NCBI RefSeq assembly: GCF_024713975.1
Contig: NC_091096.1
Span: 17,766,458 to 17,830,457, forward strand
Length of the DNA stretch: 64,000 bases
Direction of reading: 5' to 3'
Source of the DNA: Paralichthys olivaceus
Lineage: Eukaryota > Chordata > Actinopteri > Pleuronectiformes > Paralichthyidae
Under the pieces are notes generated by a model, which saw only the letters and a list, made by a program, of their open reading frames with translations, was not told where the DNA came from and searched no databases. Below, one piece after another: positions 12,101-23,600 of the stretch; positions within the stretch are counted from its first letter, which is position 1, and every line of letters begins with the position of its first letter. The translations under genes were made by a program, and so were the position numbers.

Positions 12101-13122
12101 GCTTCACACATGTAACACAAACAAGAGATTTACAACTATGAAAAAAAAAAAGAATCCTGTCAAGTGTGTGAATTTGAATTCAGGGAACCACAGTGTCGAA
12201 ACTAACCACTTCTTCATTTCTGGAAAAATCCTGTGTAGCAATGCACAGTGCATTTTAAAACATGGGCTGTATTTATTATAAGTAGATTGTTTTCACTGTC
12301 GGGTCTGATCCCCTTTTCATAATTTGTTCATTGATCAGGTGACCCTACTGTGGAACATATTGTCAACTGACTCTGATATGATACCACAGGTTCAAAACCA
12401 CTTCCTGCTTGTAAGCTGCACTGTATGACAACACTAAAACTGTGACTATAATATTACTGTTACAAGTGGAATGGAATGTAGAGAAATATTGCACATCGAA
12501 TTTGCACCGTGAATAAAGTAATGAAATATGCAGAAGCCCTGAGGATGAAATGTATTTCAGATGAAATATCGCCACCCCACCCACACTGATATCATTTGTG
12601 TGCAAAACCAACATACTTCTCTTTTGAGATCTCTTGTTTCCTGTGCTGCGGCTTAAACCTTTAATTCTCCTTTCATTTGCTCTAACTTCTCCTTTTCACA
12701 TTTTGAAGAAATATTTTTGATATACTCTTTCTAACTTCATACTTTTGTTCAACTTCCACTGTTAAAACATACGTTTGCAGTGGGGTTTTAAACAGAAATT
12801 CCTCTTAGTTTTAATATTACAGTGATACACACATATTAAGGGTTGAGGTTAATGATATATCCCTGAGGAATTGAAGCTTTCAATTCTATTCTTTCAATTC
12901 TTTCTAAATAATATTTAAATTTTTACACATCAGTGAAATGTAAACTAGTTTACTTTTGCAAAAGGAGACAGTTTTTCATAAAAACAAGGACAAGGATTTA
13001 AAGGCTAATATTTATCATTGATCATTCGGTGTAAAAACTACCCAGTATATAAACCTGCTGTTTAATAGAGCTACTGTGATCAGTGTCTGGCTTCAGTAAA
13101 GATGAAAATAATTCTCACCCAT
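6123..13122 (-). CDS. ARID5-family AT-rich interaction domain transcription factor (583 aa, 7 coding exons)
   Basis: Coding exons (minus): 13119-13122, 12043-12101, 9071-9239, 8928-8980, 7662-7759, 7423-7582, 6123-7331. All junctions are AG/GT, and the exons sum to 1752 bp in one frame. Residues about 47-145 form an ARID DNA-binding domain (IERIPHLGFKQINLWRIYKA, LVTTQRLWKKVYDELGGSPG, STSAATCTRRHYERLVLPFE), followed by the ARID5-typical GEEDKPLPPSKPRKPYK basic extension. The long last exon is Ser/Pro-rich and keeps family marks: ISPLEKKKRMAQ, a KYFTHP block and a C-terminal MNTSYPHKL resembling the end of ARID5A. ARID5 proteins bind AT-rich DNA in the nucleus, and ARID5A also binds mRNA stem-loops. 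It could be arid5a or the fish paralogue arid6; I cannot decide without a tree. The start in a 4-nt coding exon is the least certain part. Confidence 0.85.
7908..8345. repeat. Dispersed teleost repeat in an ARID-gene intron
   Basis: The block containing AGTCTGTATATAAGATGG, GACGACATGACAGC and AAGTGAAGCCAAAGCATC resembles a high-copy fish intergenic repeat that I know only from general familiarity. The right boundary is a guess. It has no coding frame. It lies in the intron between the exons ending at 7759 and starting at 8928. Confidence 0.45.
10342..10379. repeat. Two tandem copies of a 19-bp AT-rich unit
   Basis: The unit TTAGTATATTTAAAGAAAT occurs twice in direct succession, without mismatch. 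Confidence 0.9.
10411..10763. repeat. Degenerate TTGTA / TTTGTA tandem array
   Basis: About 350 bp made almost entirely of TTGTA and TTTGTA units with occasional TGTGT, TGCAT and ATGGT variants. Purity is highest at the right end (10665-10763). It lies in an intron of the ARID5-family gene. The variants at the left suggest an older, decaying side and a younger side at the right. Confidence 0.9.
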
Positions 13123-16100
13123 CCCCAGAAGTTGTCCTCTAGTCTCCGACTTGTCTGTGTTTTGTGACAATAACTCACGTGGTGCCCTCTTCAACTCCAC
13201 ACCTCGAAAAAGGAAGGTGTCTCCACAAGACAGTTTCATTGGTTGACTGGTGGCACCACAGCCCCCCCCCCCCCCTATTTATTGAGTCTCAGAATGTTTT
13301 TTTTTCTCCTCAGAAAACAGCAGCTGTGGTAAAAGTGTTCATCTAAGCACAAATCAGACAAACTGTGATGCTACACAAACACATATGTGTTCATTTCTAA
13401 AGAAAAATGATGCAACACATTGTAACACAATACCTAATTCTAACATGTTTTATCACAAACTATGGTGGTCATAAGAAATGTTCATTCAAGATATGACGAA
13501 CACAGTCTCCATTATAATAAATTATAATCCATTAATGATGTTTCTGTTTAAAGTATAAAGTGACAAAATAGATTAAGATGATAAAACATAAAGATGAGGC
13601 AAATAAATGCCTCATCCCTCAAGTTTTTATTTGAGTTAAGTTAATTTAAGTTCAGTTTAGACAGAATAAGACCAAAGCCAGTGATGAAAGCCCGGTCACC
13701 TTCATTGTTGGCTGAATTTACCGAAATTCTTACATTTCAGGAAGTGAAACAAACATTCAGCCGATGCCCAGAATAAATGCTTAATGACTCTAAATGACTC
13801 AACATCAGTTCCCATATGTCTTTGTTATTGGAATAATGTATTTCAGGAATTGTATAATTAAAATAAGGTACAAACTGTACATCTGGTGCTTCAATAAGTG
13901 TCTGTTTCACCATCTGATTATACTTCACTGTTGTATGTCACTGGGGCTGTACTAAGTCCGACATGTGTTGGTTGTGCAACTTGGAAAATCACATTGTGTT
14001 GAGTGATTATACATGTGTGTGTTAATACTTGAAAAAGAGGAGGAGTCACAAAACTTCTTCTGAGAAGTAACACATGAAATATTAAACACCACAATGATTC
14101 TGCATCTTTAAAGTATGATTGTAGAGTTAGCACGTTGATTCAAACACTAAAGATGTGGGAGTTGTTCAAGAGTATACCAGCAACACACAAAGCAATTGTT
14201 AAAGAAGTGTGCTCATACTGTTGGTTTGGAATGAATCACGTTTGAAATAAAATAAGAATTTTACTATTGACCGGCAAAATGTCATTGTCGTTAGTGAATT
14301 AAGCTTTAACAGTTTCAAGTTTTATAACCTTTTATTACAGAACAATTGCAGCTGTGGGACAAGAAGAAACAGACCAGCTCAGCAGTGTAATAGGTGCAAA
14401 AAGTAAAAAGTAGAAAGAGTTTAATATTTAAAAAAATGTTTTTATTACAATCCTCAAAACGATATGCATTCAGAGATGCAGTGTAGCTTTTAAGAATGCA
14501 ACTATAAACTGTTGTGATGGCTTTGGCAGGGCCTGTGTCTCTGTGTGTTCCCCTCTCGCTAGCTACGACTGCAGTACCTGACCAGTCTCTCAGGAGATTA
14601 AGAAGCTGCCCAGTCCCTCCATCTCTCTCTGCTCTTCACTCTTCTCTCCTCACAGCACCATGTTCCTGTTTAGTTTCACACCATACGTCATCTCACCTTC
14701 ACTACATAAACACTCATTCATTATCTGTCCCACTGATGTCCCTGACTAACACCCCTCATATCACAGCATGTATCTTTGGTTGCTTGTTTGAATAATGCAT
14801 TTGTATTGTTTTCCTCTGTAACGCTGTGTACTCCCTGTTTTTTTTTTGGTCATGACACTTCATTGGATTATTCCTAAGTTATTTGCACAATTTCATGCAA
14901 ACAGGCAGCTAAACAGATATGCTGAGGGGTGTTGGACATGAATTCCTAATAGGTTTATTAGCTGAGTAAACATCTCTCATGAAGCATTTTTAGAGATTTT
15001 AGTCATCACATTTCAAAGAAGAGGCAAAGACCTACTTCTCTAAACTGGTTTCTACTGACCATTGTCTGAGATATAATGCCAGATTAATGCAGAATCAGTT
15101 TAGTGGGTAAAAAACTTCATATTTGTCCAAACTGTTAGTTATGAGTCAGAGGGACATGGGGTGATGTTTTGAATTCCCATGTTCCTCATGGCCACACCAT
15201 GTGACCTTGGAAAGCATCAGGGTCAAAGTACTTGTGTTCATGTTTGTTTAAAGAGGGAAGTTGCTTTATCAGGTTTTCAACAAGTTATATTTATGAATGA
15301 AAGTTATGAAAGAACATCAGATGGAATTTGCATCAAATATGATTATAAATAATTCAAATCCTGGATTTAAGATTTTTTTAAGATTAAGCTTCAAACAATT
15401 GAATAAATATTATAATAATTTTTTTTAGACTTTTCAAGATCCAATTGAAACCTGGTTTATAATTTCAAATAAAAAGAAAAACACTGTTGTGCGACGAAGC
15501 TGCACTTAACACTATCCACATTTCCTCCCCATGTTTTTTCGAACCTGCTTAAAAAGGGAGATACCCAATTCGTCCATCTGCTGTGGATAGAATGTGACAT
15601 TTCAAAAATGATTTACATCTAAATGTCAAATGAACCAAGAATCTACAGCCTGTCCAAATATCAGAGGGAGTTTTTGTTCTCTTTGGTTTGATAGATATGA
15701 AACTAGTTCGGGTTTTTGAAAACTTTTTGACAGTCAAGATGATGATTTTGCACACGACTCCTGTACAAATATGTAGTGTAACTGACATGCTTAATTATCT
15801 GTGATTTAATATTTGATTCACTCATTAATTATTAGATAAAGTGAGAATAAATGAGGGTGAGAAAAAAGGTGAAACAGAACTTCACTTTGTGCATTTTGAG
15901 ATTTGAACTTCTATCTTAACATATTGAGTGTTTACGTCATAAGATTTTATGATAGAGGAGTTTTAATTCCAGGCAGGTGCAGATCTCTTGAGAGCGATTA
16001 TATCTCAAACAACAAATGTGGAGATGATGAGCAAAAACATGAGAAAATCCCCAGCGATTCATTTCAGACTTTCACTGACATACATGGTTGAGGTGAGGGC

Positions 16101-18299
16101 AGCACAGTGTAGATGAGAACATGAGACATTATTGTGAATAAAACAGAAAAAAAGATTTCCTGTCTGAAGTGAGTCAATTTCCTGGGAACAATCCGCTAAT
16201 GTTTCAACAGGCTCATCAGATTCCTGTCACAGTGAGAAACAGTCATTTTCTGTGTCAGACACTAAAGTTTCCCCAACACACAACTTTTAAAGCAGTGGCT
16301 TCTTGTTATAGGGATAATAACAGAAGTCACAGAGGATCTGTACTAATTTAAAAACAGAAAAGTAAATCTTAGCCAGTGGGAGTAAATTTGAAGTTTCTGG
16401 ATGGTGTAGGTGTACGTGGAAATTATCTCTGAAACTAAGACCAGATCATTTTGATTCATTTTGTAAAAAGTTTAAATCAATTCTATATATGATTAGATGA
16501 GTCATTAAATGCACTATTCTGGTTATCATGACACAAAATGAGAATACTTAAAATAAAACTAAACACAGACGTTTGTAAATTACTAAGCTTAACTGGGGCT
16601 TTTGTTGAATATTGAGCAGAAAAGTGAGGGTTGACCAATAAAAACGTGTTGTTTTATTTCAGGGGAAATCTATTGTGACAATTTAACAGCTCTAATTTAC
16701 CTAATGTGATTTAGATACACTCTGATGTGAGTGTGTGAGGATGGACGAACCCCTGGTTAATAATGTGAAAAGGACAGAACAAGTAGGTCTCTCCCTCTGT
16801 GGAGGGAGCAAGCACAGATTAAAATATGTAAACATACTCATTCTTATCTGCGTACATTGTTTTGTCATTTTAAAGTAAGAAAGTAAATAATTACATTTGT
16901 CGGACACATCCTTTCTCATTCACTTGAAGAGAGTGAAGGATGTGGGCAGAGATTAAATCAGAAGTTTCATGTGAAAATGAAACCTATACCTCAGGTGAAT
17001 TCCCCCGTCTGTTGTCTAATTCCAGGAAACTGATTGTAGAACATACACATATAGTCTGTGTATACGTCTTAGTTCCTGTTAGACTTCTCTCTTCTAAGAT
17101 GTCTGCAACCGACATCAGGTGTGACCGCTTAGAAAAGATAAGAAAATACAAGTTTGTTTATCTATTTTAATATGAAGAATGTCTGTGCATTACAATAGAC
17201 TCTGGCAAAACAAACATGAATAATTCAGCGGATACATTATGCCCTTTTCTATTCATGATCAATATCAATGTTTCCTTTTGTCGACTGACCTCAAAACTTT
17301 AAAAGAACAACAAGTAGCTTCCAAGATAAAAACAGTGAACTTGCATAACTTTCTGTCAAATGTTAAATTAAAATGACACCAAGCGCTTTTCACTTCTCAA
17401 CATTATGGCACCGCAGTATCATCCATGACTCTTTGAGATCCGAACTGAGCAACACTAATGTTAACTTAAAGTCCTCATCTCTTCAGCTTGTCCCTGAAAC
17501 GTTTAACATGTTGAAATGATTTGGTTCACACGAGGACTTGAAATGAAAACAAACCGTTGTAGACTCACAGTTAAAGGGAATTAAACCATTTATGCATTCC
17601 CTCACTAAAAAGTCAATCACCTGGAGCACAGCAAACATCTGTTATTTTTGTAAATATTCACTTCAACCACAATCAGATCAGTACTACAGGGTTTGAAATT
17701 CACACAGAATGCAAGTTGAATGGCATAAAAAAAAAAAGGAAAATTCAGTCTCCTGGTAAAGAAAGGCAAATCAAGGCAAAAGATTACACTGTAGCTGGTA
17801 CCACCATTTTAGATTTTTCTTCCTGAAATGTACAGGAGCATTAGCTACAAGTAAAAACAAAATAACACCTCAAATAGAACTGAAGTCACCTTGTAAGGAA
17901 TGTGAACTAGAAGTGCTTCGACTGCTCTCTACTGAATTTAAGACGAACAAAGGCGGATACTGTACTTCATCACATTTACAGGTAAAGACTCATTTTAGGG
18001 GGAGTAGGATTGAGTTGCGGTTAGTCTATGGGTCTTCACAAATCCATAAACTAAGCCACCAGTTGCTTCGAACATCAATAATTCAATGGAATTTCTTTTT
18101 GATACATATAGAGAGATTTCAAAAGATTCTGGCCCACAAGTACCATCTGTTCATTGGTCCGTGACGCGGCGATTTGTTTGCTCCATTTCAGCCTTGTCGC
18201 TTTTGTGCGAGGACGCACGTTGCTGTGTTGTTTTGCTGCAGAGGTCCTCTGAGGCTGTCACTGTGATGATCTGTGTGGGTGGGGGCACCGGGCGCTGGG
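13123..18299. other. Interval between the ARID5-family gene and dbnl
   Basis: AT-rich DNA holding the 5' leader or promoter of the ARID5-family gene at its left end, a poly-C run near 13262-13275, and the undefined 3' UTR of dbnl at its right end. I found no exon with plausible splice sites, and no strong polyadenylation hexamer close to the dbnl stop. Open frames here (for example plus 14514-14795) have no recognisable domain. Confidence 0.5.
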
Positions 18300-20605
18300 C
18301 TAGATGAGCTCAACGTAATTGGCTGGAAACATTCCAAAATGGCCGTCAGGGGCATAGCCTCGCCACCAGCCCTCGTCTATCATCTCGATCCCGGTGATGA
18401 TATCTTCGGGATCGAAAGAGATCTCTGTCTCATCAGCTGAAGCAGAGAAATTCACATTGTGAACATCAGCATAGTGTAAGTATGATATACAAGTCCAAAC
18501 ATTACATTTTGAACTTGTATGTCTTACTTAAATCTACTTTTTTTAAAGTAAATAACACCTCATTTCTATTTGAAGCAGAGATTCACTTGAGTATAATTCT
18601 TACGTTGAAAGAAATACGAATTAGAAGAAAATACCTCTGCTTAGGCTAATGCCATGTTATAGTGAAAAGAAATCCTGGATCCATCCATTTATCCCCTTCA
18701 AAATACAATAGGTTCTTTCTTGTGTTATGCCCAACCCCTCCAAAGAATTTCATGGAAATCTGTTCAGTGGTTGTTGAGTAATCTTTCTCCAAACAACTGC
18801 AGGCAAAAAGGAATCTCCTCGGTTGAGGTCACAAGCAACTACTTAAAAAGTAACTTTTTGAGTGGGCATCATACATGTGCAGTCACTTCATTAGCTTTAA
18901 TACCATTCTGTTCTCTTGACCTCCATAACAATCTGTAAAACACATATGCCAATTACTACCACTGCTAATATTTCAGCAGTAGTCTACAGTGTTGACTGAA
19001 TGGCACTCAATAGAGCGCATATCTCGGCTAAGGCCCAACAGTCTCCTTACATTCAACAAAGCTGCACCAAACTCCCCACACTCAGATATCCTGTAAACAT
19101 GCATATTTGTTTAAAATCAAGATCCATGATTTATTCTCGGAGAAAACTGTGAAAATGTGGAAAACATCCTCACATCTGCCCCCTGATTCTGATCCGCACC
19201 AAAAATGAATGAGTTCTTCCCTGACTCATAGCGCAGCTTTCCACCATGTTACCAGTAATTTATCCAGTAGATCGGGGTGATGGGGGTGCAAACGTGTTAG
19301 TGTTAAATAAATGATTTCTGGTGTGAGGGGGCATGTCCAAGTTAAAGGTACAGTGTGTAGAATTTAGTGATATACAGTGTTGAAATTGCATGTTGCAGCT
19401 GAACACCCCTCACCTCACCCTCCCCTTCCAAACATGAAAAAGAACCTGTGGCAGCTTCAGTTGTCATAAAAACTCAAAATGTTTCAGTTTGTTCAGTCCG
19501 AACTAAAGTAAAAAAACATGGCGGCCTCCGTAGAGAGGGTCCCCTTGATGTAAATATAAAGTATTTAAATATAAAGAGCTTTTTCTGGGGTAAAGAAAAC
19601 TACAATTCAGACAATTTAGATGAAACGAACTAGTGAAAACATCATGAGGATTATTCTACATTAAATTTCTGCCAATAGATCCTTTTCATCTAAATCTTAC
19701 ACACTGGACCTTTACAACAGACTCTGTTGAGATATTTGGGTCACGACATATCAGGTTATGTTGTTTTTGTTAAGTGTTAAAAAAAAACATCTTACCAGCC
19801 TGATAGTCATATAAGGCTCTGGCACTGACACCTTTGTCAGAGGTCTCCTCAGGAGTTGCCTCCTGTGGGCTTGTCTCCTCCACCTGGGAGACAAATGAGG
19901 TCAGGTTGTGTTTCACTTTGAGTTTGAATGATTGAAGGCTAACTGTAAGTCAACAACTACCTGAGCAGGCTCTTTGTACGCCGTCTCCTGGACGTAAGAG
20001 CTGGCAGCTGGTGCCTCCTCTGGAAAGAGAGAACAATGTCAGTATGACAATCTACCAGCAGGTGGCAGCAGCAGCTGATCCTGGCAGCACAGTTTAGCTG
20101 GAGGGAATAACACAGTTTGTTCTTATAAAAATGCTGCTGGCACTTTGTTTATAAGAAGCAGATGGGGGGGTTGGAGAGCTGATATTAATACTGATGCTGG
20201 TGTTGTGTGAAATGGGCCCCACCTTCCAACTGCTCCTGGGGGGCCGCCTCCTGCTCATCATACTCACACCTGGACTGTCCATCATCCACATCAGGCTCTT
20301 ATCACCCAAAACACAAGCACAGACATGCATGTACACAGAGGAACACACTCACAAGTCCACACAAGCTGAAAACCACCACCAGTCTCTGACATGAGGGCAT
20401 TTTTCACTCGGGGAGGAATGAAAACCCATGATAGGCAACATGTTTCTTATGTACACAGAAAGAACAGTGAATGGAAATGTGCCACATGATGAAATTCATG
20501 ATTATGAGGAATTGGCGATGACGACACACAAGAATAACAATGAGAAAAATGAGCTTTTAGTTAAGTATGAGACTGTCACTCCGTGTATGCATTCTTGTGT
20601 GTGTG

Positions 20606-20665
<60 letters not shown>

Positions 20666-23600
20666 GCTCACACCTGTAGCACGGACAGGAGAGGCGGAAC
20701 CTGCTGGCAAAGGCGAAGCTTGGCGCTGAGGTGAGCTGGCTGGCTCATGTTCATAAGCTTGCTTAGAAAGAAAAGGGCTTTGCAGACGCCCTGATCAGAG
20801 ACACATGGAACCCCCAAAACATGCAAACATGGACGAGAGAGAGAGAAATACAAAAGAGCAGACAGGGTGAGCAGAAGAAGAGAAGACACCATGATGGAGA
20901 CACGGTGTTAAGTATGACTATGAGACAACTAAGCTGTTTTCAGACATGAGCTCCAGGGTAAAATCCAGAGAGTTGGCTATGGAGTTTACCCGCAGTTTGC
21001 CTGTCACACATGCACAACACAGCTGAGGTTTCTCTGCACAGGCGCATTCACAACAGCGACAAATCCTCCGCATTATTCAGGCGAGTGGTGGAGCAGCTGT
21101 GTGCCCCCTTCACTCGCAGGTGTTGAATCCAGCTGGGGATCCCCTGCTGTGTTCAACCATTGACTTCTCCTGGATTTCTACAAACTTTATACTAGGAGGC
21201 AGGGCAGATAAAGTCCGTAGAAACTGCGGAGCGTCTCACTTGGACATTTGGGTTCACACATAGACCTCCTCCTGAGATAATAAGGAGGAAGTGTGGAGCC
21301 TGGTGCATGTCTGAAAGCAGCTCGAGACGGTCTTCATGGACAGTTAAAGCTACAGGATGGAGTTGGTACCTACTGCTACCTGACAAAGAGGCTATGAGAG
21401 TCTCACAGAAATGTAAGAGAGGCTTTGACATTTACAGCAAACATTTCTATGACAAGGTCACTGTACGTGTTGGTGATACCTGGCTGGGGGCTGACAGGGG
21501 CAGCTGAGGGGACATCTGGCTCTGCGGGAGCGATTCCCCTCTCTCTCTGCTTAAACATCTCTCTAGGGTTCATAGCACGCTGAGAGATGAGAGAAGCAGC
21601 CTCCTAAAAAAGGACACAAATAATATGTACAATAAGCGAAAAATTGCCACAAGTTTTCATAATGTGATGGAAAAGAGATTTGACTGTGTCTTATGGAAAG
21701 AGGCCATGCAATAAAAACAGGTGAGTGAGGTTGAGCTGAAAAGAGACAAAATGTTGTCCTGAGAAAGGTAAGAAAATGAAAAACAGTTTGTCCAAAGAGA
21801 GATCGCTTTCAGGGAGGGGAACTCACGTTGGCCTTCTCCACAGATTCACCTCTCCTGACTGATTTCTTCTGTGCTGCCTCCTTCTCCTTCTGCTCCTCCT
21901 GATGACGTTGACATCATTGTTGGCACTGCTGATATTCGCTACCCTGACTTAGGTATTTACAAGATGCGTGAGCTACTGACACTTAACTATCTGCTATCAA
22001 CATAATGATAGAAAAGTGGGCAACACTCAATATAAAAGTAAACCTAAAAAAATCCTGGCTCTCGTCTCAATCTCATCAGTTCATCATCTCAATGTCAAGT
22101 TAAATAAATGTGAAACCCATGAAATCAAAATGTGATCATGTCAAACAGTGAGACACTCACCCAGCGATGTTTCTCCATCTCTTTGCTCTCAGCGTCCTGC
22201 TGCTGCTGGTACTTCCTATTATACAAAAGGCCATTTAGAATTAAGGAGAAATATTATTTGAAACTTTCAACAGTCTCAACCAGAATGCTTTTCCCCAGTT
22301 GCAGCCTACTTTTGTTGCTCGATTTGAGAGGACCTCTCCTTGTCCCTCGTCTCCCTCAGCGCCGCCTCCTTGGCCTCTCTGTCTTTCCTCTCTCTCTCCA
22401 GCTGCTGGCGCTCCTCATCTGCCCTGCGCCGCTCCTCCTGGCGACGTTTCTCCTCGTCTTTCTAAAAGCCAGACAAACCAGCCATGTAAGCTGCGTGGCA
22501 CTCAAATATATGTTTGTGGCCACAAATAAGTCAGTGCATGGGAAATACAGAAAAGTTAATTTATTAATGGGTCAGAGGAGTTCAGCTGCATGGGAGGTCC
22601 TTCAATGTCATAATCAAGCTTCATGCTGACTTTAGTAACATTGTTTATGGATTTTAAAAAAGGATTTTAGGTAAATGGCAAAGTGTGTTGGATGTTTCAA
22701 AACTGCAAACTCTTGAAATATTTCTTACATGTAAAATTGTTACATATACATTCTATCTTAAACTAATTTCTAAAGAAGTGTTGGTTTTTAATCTTCAGGT
22801 TCTCTTCACACTGTCTCAGAGGTGAGGTTCAAGTCAGAATTAATGTAATCCAACTTCAATGAGCTTACCTCTGCCTGAGCCCAGAAGTTGTCTTTATTGG
22901 TCTTTCTGATTTCAGACATAGCATTGGTCTTTTGGTACACTGAGCCCTGCAGGAAGGAAAAGATTATTCAATATGATTGTGTAAACATGAGAAGACAGTT
23001 TTACAAAACAAGTTAAAAAAAATAGAGCGGTTTACAGTAACTGGTCTGTTTGACTAATTCAAAACATACATACAGTTTGCAAATGAGCACACTATGTTCC
23101 TTAGTTTTACGGTTCGAAGTGTGACTTTTTTTTTTATCTTTTCACAGCTAAACTCAGATAAGAATAGGGTTGCAAAATTCCGGTTGGAAACTTTCTATGG
23201 GAATTAATGGGAATAAATCTGAAATTTACAAAATTGGAGTTTGGCCCTCAACAGGGAACTTAAATATAGTTGGGGAAAATATATTGTAGCATAATCTTAG
23301 CTAAATCAACCATATTTACTTCATGTACACTCCTCAATCACATGCACACTGCTTACTGCAGGGCTATTGAGGCCACACCCCCTACATGCACTGTGCATTC
23401 CTCCATTACATGCGCATCTGATTTCAAGACTATTGAAGCCACACATTTGAGCCCGAGGACTATCTGAAGTCAAGTAAGTTTGGATAATATTATGGGGTAA
23501 ATATATTTGATCTATAATAGTATTGATGTTTAACTTGGAAATATTAAATAAGAATAGGTGCTAAATGTAAGCTATTTTTCATTTCATTGACAATTTAAGA

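Noticed and set aside
14514..14795. Plus frame of 93 codons with a hydrophobic start
   Set aside because: Ser/Leu/Thr-rich with no family resemblance and no gene structure around it.
20223..20269. dbnl exon 12 starting at the AG before GTGTGAGTATG
   Set aside because: It gives 47 nt, which breaks the phase with exon 11. The acceptor at 20298 gives 75 nt and keeps the frame on both sides.
22132..22629. Plus-strand frame of 165 codons
   Set aside because: It is antisense to dbnl exons 22161-22215 and 22310-22461; the Glu/Arg-rich coiled-coil codons read as Leu/Pro/Ser-rich sequence on the other strand.
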